Below are positions 21,810 through 25,787 of a stretch of 25,787 nucleotides of DNA, one piece after another. Below the pieces are notes generated by a model that searched no databases, was not told the origin of the DNA, and worked only from the letters and a program-made list of their open reading frames with translations. Each line of letters begins with the position of its first letter. Positions within the stretch are counted from its first letter, which is position 1. This DNA comes from a virus. The stretch spans positions 1 to 25,787 of IMG/VR virus record IMGVR_UViG_3300009149_000240. One strand, written 5' to 3'. Both the position numbers and the translations under genes were made by a program.

Positions 21810-22088
21810 ATGGAAAAAGCAGAGATAAAAGAATTCGCAAAAGAAGTTGTTAGGCTCCAAAACGAAAATAAAGCCGATGAAATGGAAAAAACGCATTGTA
21901 AAATAGGCTGGACTGTTGAGGATGTAGAAGCTCTAAAAGAGTTGACCGGCTATATAAGATCAAGCAAAAAGGCTGTTCGCAGAGCTATTTTCAGGATTAT
22001 TGTTATAAGCTTAATAGGTGGATTTTTATTTTTTCTGAGTGAAAAGGCTAAAAGTATTATCTTGGTACTGGCCAAACTTTTTAATTAG
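21810..22088 (+). CDS. Small membrane-anchored protein with cytoplasmic coil
   Basis: The 92-residue protein begins with a charged helix (EIKEFAKEVVRLQNENKADE), then CKIGWTVEDVEALKELTGY, a basic stop (SSKKAVRRAIFR), and one clear transmembrane helix (IIVISLIGGFLFFL, about 61-76), with a second hydrophobic stretch at the end (IILVLAKLF). It starts 4 bases after the holin candidate; the ATG at 21810 with AGTAGGA upstream is preferred to in-frame codons inside the previous gene. It may be an antiholin, holin partner or phage membrane accessory. The function is inferred from position and topology only. Confidence 0.6.
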   Translation: MEKAEIKEFAKEVVRLQNENKADEMEKTHCKIGWTVEDVEALKELTGYIRSSKKAVRRAIFRIIVISLIGGFLFFLSEKAKSIILVLAKLFN

Positions 22089-22097
22089 GTTAAAATT

Positions 22098-22442
22098 ATG
22101 GATAAATTAAGCGATTTTTTCAGGGGTGATACAAAGCAGGTGATAATGAATTTCACCAAACAAAGCGATGGTTCAAAGATCGACTTGACTGGCGCAACTC
22201 TCACATTTACCATGAAAAAAGATGATACTGACCCGGATGTTGACGCCGTGATTCAAAAAGATTTAGTTATTCAATCACCGGCAACAGATGGACAGGCAAT
22301 TTTAACTTTGACGCCTATTGACACCGACCAGGATACAGGCGATTATGTTTATGACATCCAGCTTGTAGACGCAACAAGCAGTGTTTCAACAATCCTGAAA
22401 GAAAGCATTGCAATTAAACAAGACGTAACAATAACGGCATAA
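22098..22442 (+). CDS. BppU-like Ig-fold baseplate/fibre adaptor
   Basis: The 114-residue protein matches the small N-terminal immunoglobulin-like domain of BppU-type baseplate proteins (DUF2479/BppU_N): FFRGDTKQVIMNFTKQSDGS, LTGATLTFTMKKDDTDP, then an acidic middle, GQAILTLTPIDTDQDTGDYV and YDIQLVDATSSVST. Such domains attach fibres to the baseplate and often occur as separate genes just before a fibre gene, as here: the next gene starts 1 base later. No catalytic residues are expected. Confidence 0.75.
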   Translation: MDKLSDFFRGDTKQVIMNFTKQSDGSKIDLTGATLTFTMKKDDTDPDVDAVIQKDLVIQSPATDGQAILTLTPIDTDQDTGDYVYDIQLVDATSSVSTILKESIAIKQDVTITA

Positions 22443-22443
22443 A

Positions 22444-23355
22444 ATGGCAGAATGTGACACAATTTCAGTCGAATTGATTGAAGAAACTATAGGCGTTAAA
22501 AACGTAGAGGAAATAGTAGACGTTAAGGTCGATTGTGTTTCTATTAATTATTCAGGAAAAACAGCACAAGTTGAAGATATTATAGAAGCTGGCGAGGGTA
22601 TAAGTGCATTAAAAGTGCTTAGAAATGATGCCACCGATAAAGCATTTATTGCAGATGTAAGCGATATTGCTGAAATAAATAGAATTATCGGGATATCAAA
22701 AACAGCGGCAATTATCGGCAATAGCGTGGAATATGTGATATCCGGGAGCCTGACAGATGTTTTATGGTCGTGGGATGTCACAAAACCTATATTTTTTGAC
22801 AGTAACGGAGATTTGACACAAACGCCGCCGGTTGCGGGGTTCAGTATGATAGTGGCAATCCCGATAACGAGTACAACTATAAACGTAACGATTAAGCAAG
22901 GAATTAAATTAGTGGACGACCATCGCCGAATATTCAAGGCACCCGCAACCGTGACTTTAAATACAGGAACGAGTTCTAGTACCGTTTCTGATTTACAAAC
23001 CTTAAATGACGGGAATACCTATGATCTTGCAGAAGCAGCAAGTACTCCAGGTATGAATTTAGAAATCAATTTTACAAGTGTGGATTCAGTTAAAGGTTTT
23101 GCAATAAAAGCGTATTATGTGGGGAGTTCGACCCATTACGTTGAGGTTCAGATTTGGAATGATACGACGAGCGCTTGGGACGTATTTGTAACGCTTCTTT
23201 CGGGGCTCGGCATGAATTATAGATATATTGAAATACCTGATTTTGATGCGGATTATATAGATGGTAGCGGAAACACAATAATCCGACTTTATCACCCAAC
23301 ATCCGGCAATGCTTCGCATGATTTGTATATAGATTATGTCGCTTTATTAGGATAA
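22444..23355 (+). CDS. Tail fibre/baseplate protein
   Basis: A 303-residue protein in three parts. Residues 1-45 repeat the string VE/VK-I-V-DVKVD (VKNVEEIVDVKVDCVSINYS), perhaps an extended attachment strand. Residues 46-160 show a pattern known from phage fibres: EAGEGISALKVLRNDATDKA, IIGNSVEYVISGSLTDVLWS, then FFDSNGDLTQTPPVAGFSMI. Residues about 165-303 are a C-terminal beta-sandwich-like domain (TVSDLQTLNDGNTYDLAEAA, THYVEVQIWNDTTSAWDVFV, HDLYIDYVALLG) that could bind a receptor. The ribosome binding site is weak, so translation is probably coupled to the BppU-like gene upstream. No signal peptide is present. Confidence 0.65.
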   Translation: MAECDTISVELIEETIGVKNVEEIVDVKVDCVSINYSGKTAQVEDIIEAGEGISALKVLRNDATDKAFIADVSDIAEINRIIGISKTAAIIGNSVEYVISGSLTDVLWSWDVTKPIFFDSNGDLTQTPPVAGFSMIVAIPITSTTINVTIKQGIKLVDDHRRIFKAPATVTLNTGTSSSTVSDLQTLNDGNTYDLAEAASTPGMNLEINFTSVDSVKGFAIKAYYVGSSTHYVEVQIWNDTTSAWDVFVTLLSGLGMNYRYIEIPDFDADYIDGSGNTIIRLYHPTSGNASHDLYIDYVALLG

Positions 23356-23370
23356 ATCAAAGGTAAAAAA

Positions 23371-23748
23371 ATGTTAAAATATTTACAAAAGACTATTGAA
23401 AATGAGGACGGGGGAATCGCCAGCGCATGGGAAGGATTGGATTTGGTCGTTAATCTGGAAACCAGAAAAGCGCACGTAAGAGAAAGAGGCTGGAAAACTG
23501 GGCAATATCTTGCAGACGGAAAAGGGCCTTGTGTGCCGCCTATTTTATGGAAAGAACCCGATATTGACATATTGGTGACTGTCGCTGAATATCCAGTGGG
23601 GACACCTATTGAAAAAGTCAATTTTGATTGTATAGTGACTCGTATGGTTACGCTGGATTACTACCCCGGCACAGAAACGCCTAACCCATTTAAAGGCGCG
23701 GTAATAACTGATACCCCGGAACCGACACCGGAAGATATCCCGGAATAA
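23371..23748 (+). CDS. Hypothetical protein
   Basis: A 125-residue protein after the fibre gene, with AAAGG 7 bases before the ATG. It starts MLKYLQKTIENEDGGIASAW, has a basic strand region (LETRKAHVRERGWKTGQYLA), PPILWKEPDIDILVTVAEYP and FDCIVTRMVTLDYYPGTETP, and ends proline/acidic-rich (DTPEPTPEDIPE), which may be a flexible tail. No family was recognised. The position between the fibre and the exported repeat protein suggests an accessory virion role, but this is only inference. Confidence 0.55.
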   Translation: MLKYLQKTIENEDGGIASAWEGLDLVVNLETRKAHVRERGWKTGQYLADGKGPCVPPILWKEPDIDILVTVAEYPVGTPIEKVNFDCIVTRMVTLDYYPGTETPNPFKGAVITDTPEPTPEDIPE

Positions 23749-23758
23749 AAGGAAAAAC

Positions 23759-23947
23759 ATGAAGAAGAAGCAAGACAAACCAGTGTCAACAGAGCCGGTA
23801 GCGAAGAAATTCACTATTGAACTTGAGGCAGAGCATGTAGGGCAAATTATGGACATTCTGGAACAAGTCAGATTGCCACATAGAACAATCCACCCTATTA
23901 TTGAGAGTATTAATAATCAAATCGAACTAAAAAAGGTGAAAAAATGA
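23759..23947 (+). CDS. Hypothetical protein (62 aa)
   Basis: A small protein starting MKKKQDKPVSTEPVAKKFTI and continuing with a helix (AEHVGQIMDILEQVRLPHRT) and a basic end (NNQIELKKVKK). AAAGGA lies 5 bases before the ATG. Its stop codon overlaps the start of the exported repeat protein (ATGA), so the two are coupled. The family is not recognised; similar short helical proteins are found among phage accessory genes. Confidence 0.55.
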   Translation: MKKKQDKPVSTEPVAKKFTIELEAEHVGQIMDILEQVRLPHRTIHPIIESINNQIELKKVKK

Positions 23948-25787
23948 AAAATGATTTTCTAAAAATGTTCGGAATTATTGCCTTTGCAATGGCAATATGT
24001 TTAAGCCCGGTTTTTGCGAAAGATGTCCAGCAGTTCGGGCTTTCGACAAACGTAGACAGCGCAACTGCTACAGATATCTGGGACTTAACAACTCAACCAA
24101 TATGGGTGGCACCTACACAAGCCCGCGTTCATGCTATTGTTTCTGCAAATGCCGGGGATAATGCAGGTACAGGCACTTTAACCTTAGCAGGGGTGCCGTT
24201 GGATACCGAAACCGTTACAATTAACGGGAAGGTTTACACTTTTCAGTCTACATTGACAGATGTAAACGGAAACGTTCTGATTGAGCCTGATGGAACCGCA
24301 ACTGGGACTCTAACATTCACAGACGTACCGGTAGACGGCGAAACTGTTACAATTAATAGCAAAGCTTACACCTGGCAGTCGATTTTAACTGATGTTGACG
24401 GTAATGTATTTATTGAACCAGATGCGACAGCCACAGGAACGCTGACAATGACCGGGGTGCCGTTGGATACCGAAACCGTGGTTATAAACAGCAAAACCTA
24501 TACTTTCCAGGCGACATTAACAGACGTTGACGGGAATGTGAAAATTGCCGGTGATTCCAGCGCAGCAGGTACGCTGACAGTTACAGATGTTCCGCTAGAT
24601 ACTGAAACGGTGACTATTGGATCAAAAGTATATACCTGGCAATCAATTCTGACTGACGTTGACGGGAACGTATTAATCGAACCTGATGCGACAGCGACAG
24701 GGCTTTTAACTATTTCCGCAAATCCAACAGACACCGAAACCGTTACTATAAGCTCAAAAACTTATACCTGGCAGGACACTTTAACCGATGTCGATGGGAA
24801 TGTGAAGATTGGTGCAAGTCAAGCCGAATCTGTAAGCAATATTTTGGCAGCCATAGAGGGGGGTGCCGGTGCCGGCACTAAATATGCTGCCTCAATGACA
24901 ACTAACACCGAAATAACAGCAATAAATAACGCTAATAATCTAGCTGTGACTGCTATTTTAGCGGGTGCAGTAGGAAATTACGGCACTACTGAAACAATGG
25001 CAAACGCCGCTTGGGGTGGCGCTAATATGACTGGTGGGACTGATAACGCAAGCGGGTCCGGCGATAACTTAGCTGCCGCAATTATCGGAGGTGCTGGGTC
25101 TGGCACAAAATACGCGGCCTCAATGGTAACAAATACTGATGTTACAGCCGTTAAGACTGCTGGAAATTTAGTATCAACAGCAATCAATGCCGGTACAAGT
25201 GCCAATGCTGTAGCCACCACCGAAACCATGACGAATGCGTCCTGGGGTGCGGCGAATCTAGCGGGCGGTACTGACGACGCAAGCGGATCAATAGATAATT
25301 TAGTAAAAGCGCTTGATCTAAGCGGTACCGGTGGCGTTAATTATGCGGCCTCAATGATTGCTGGCGGTGTAGTTACTGGCGTTAACAATGCCGGGGATTT
25401 AGACTTAACAGCAGATTTAGCGGGTACCGTTGGGAATTATACAACAACTGAAACCCTTACTAATGGAAGCTGGGGCGGTGCCGTAATGACCGGAGGCACA
25501 GACGATGCGAGTGGAAGTGCTGATAATCTGATTAGTGCTTTTGATTTATCAGGAGTTGCCGGGACTGATTATGCAACCTCTATGACTGTTGGAGTTGTGA
25601 CAGGTGTAAATAATGCCGGGAATATTGACGCTACAAGCAATATAGCTGGTCCTTTGGGTAATTATACCACGACCGAAACCATGACTAACGCATCCTGGGG
25701 AGGCGCGAATCTTACAGGTGGCACCGACGATGCAAGCGGGTCAATAGATAATTTAATCAGTGCAATTAATATGAGTGCCGGCGCAGG
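23944..25787 (+). CDS. Exported repetitive surface/fibre protein (3' end outside window)
   Basis: At least 614 residues, with no stop before the window ends. Residues 1-25 are a classic Sec signal peptide: MKNDFLKMF, a hydrophobic core IIAFAMAICL, and SPVFA before KDVQQ. Residues 26-76 are unique. Residues 77-296 are five exact 44-residue repeats (ETVTINxKxYTWQxxLTDVDGNV type); residues 297-614 are four repeats of 71-77 residues plus the start of a fifth (each with KYAASM or a similar string, NYTTTETMTNASWGGA, TGGTDDASGS). Both parts resemble halves of a beta-rich module known from phage fibre and structural proteins. The low-charge Thr/Ala/Gly/Asn composition fits an elongated adhesin. The gene is coupled to the 62-residue protein. 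Function is unknown. Confidence 0.75.
   Translation, partial: MKNDFLKMFGIIAFAMAICLSPVFAKDVQQFGLSTNVDSATATDIWDLTTQPIWVAPTQARVHAIVSANAGDNAGTGTLTLAGVPLDTETVTINGKVYTFQSTLTDVNGNVLIEPDGTATGTLTFTDVPVDGETVTINSKAYTWQSILTDVDGNVFIEPDATATGTLTMTGVPLDTETVVINSKTYTFQATLTDVDGNVKIAGDSSAAGTLTVTDVPLDTETVTIGSKVYTWQSILTDVDGNVLIEPDATATGLLTISANPTDTETVTISSKTYTWQDTLTDVDGNVKIGASQAESVSNILAAIEGGAGAGTKYAASMTTNTEITAINNANNLAVTAILAGAVGNYGTTETMANAAWGGANMTGGTDNASGSGDNLAAAIIGGAGSGTKYAASMVTNTDVTAVKTAGNLVSTAINAGTSANAVATTETMTNASWGAANLAGGTDDASGSIDNLVKALDLSGTGGVNYAASMIAGGVVTGVNNAGDLDLTADLAGTVGNYTTTETLTNGSWGGAVMTGGTDDASGSADNLISAFDLSGVAGTDYATSMTVGVVTGVNNAGNIDATSNIAGPLGNYTTTETMTNASWGGANLTGGTDDASGSIDNLISAINMSAGA
24172..24831 (+). repeat. 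Five tandem 132-bp (44-residue) repeats
   Basis: Units begin at 24172, 24304, 24436, 24568 and 24700, each starting GTLT (GLLT in the last) and containing ETV.I..K.YT.Q..LTDV.GNV. The period is exactly 132 bp with no insertions. Units 1 and 3 resemble each other (YTFQ), as do 2 and 4 (YTWQSILTDVDGNV, IEPDATAT), showing a 264-bp higher-order duplication; a 26-base stretch at 24190-24215 recurs exactly at 24454-24479. Confidence 0.9.
24832..25787 (+). repeat. Tandem repeats of about 225-231 bp, second type
   Basis: Units run approximately 24832-25044, 25045-25275, 25276-25503, 25504-25728 and 25729 to the window end (partial). The GGTD motif that ends each unit lies at residues 364, 441, 517 and 592, so the spacing is 77, 76 and 75. 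Shared text includes DNL.....(L/I), YA.SM, TTETMTNASWGGA and TGGTDDASGS. These units continue beyond the window, so the copy number is unknown. Confidence 0.85.

Noticed and set aside
24498-25229. Minus-strand ORFs opposite the repeat protein.
   Set aside because: They are side effects of the repeat composition (Thr/Val/Ala codons reading as Val/Ser/Ala on the other strand); no start signals.
24172-25787. CRISPR array or DNA-level regulatory repeats.
   Set aside because: The units are in-frame multiples of three with codon-level variation and no spacers; they encode protein repeats.

Overview
This window is the structural half of a tailed double-stranded DNA phage or prophage, read entirely on the + strand. 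The evidence is a continuous set of terminase, portal, scaffold, capsid, head-tail joining, tail tube, frameshifted tail chaperone, tape-measure and tail-fibre genes in the usual order. There is no sheath gene and no recognisable contractile baseplate set, so a long non-contractile (siphovirus-like) tail is likely. The host cannot be named. The DNA is moderately AT-rich by eye, ATA codons are common, starts have Shine-Dalgarno sites, and two late genes carry clear Sec signal peptides with a third probable one, so the host is an ordinary bacterium, perhaps Gram-negative.

Left edge (1-482): the C-terminal end of an IS607-type serine recombinase, a small unknown ORF and promoter P1. Packaging operon (483-4358): small terminase, a DUF5131 (phage Gp37/Gp68) three-cysteine protein, a coiled-coil protein, an XRE repressor-like protein, a Cys-rich unknown, the large terminase and a 49-residue protein. 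Most of these genes overlap by a few bases. Promoter P2 (4375-4403) starts the head module: portal, scaffold and major capsid protein, then a terminator-like hairpin. Behind the capsid come an unknown acidic protein, a tRNA-like gene with a CAT anticodon, a 50-residue basic protein, a connector, a displaced MuF-like minor head protein, and three neck/tail-joining proteins.

Promoter P3 (11013-11041) starts the tail module: tail tube, tail assembly chaperone pair joined by a probable -1 frameshift on a run of ten A, tape measure, and four tail-tip or fibre proteins. From 18827 onward the region looks accessory. It holds a mosaic fibre protein with a signal peptide, a probably secreted LamG-like lectin protein, a small HExxH metallopeptidase-like protein, two small membrane proteins (holin candidates), a BppU-like Ig domain protein, a fibre protein, two small unknowns, and a large exported repeat protein that runs off the right edge.

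The most unusual points are: tail-fibre-like proteins with Sec signal peptides; the repeat protein, in which two parts of one module seem to have been multiplied separately; the tRNA-like gene with a shrunken D arm in the middle of head genes; the DUF5131/XRE cassette between the terminase genes with a possible switching RNA leader; and an orphan IS607-type recombinase beside the packaging genes. No integrase (other than that fragment), replication, repressor-operator, CRISPR or endolysin gene was recognised.
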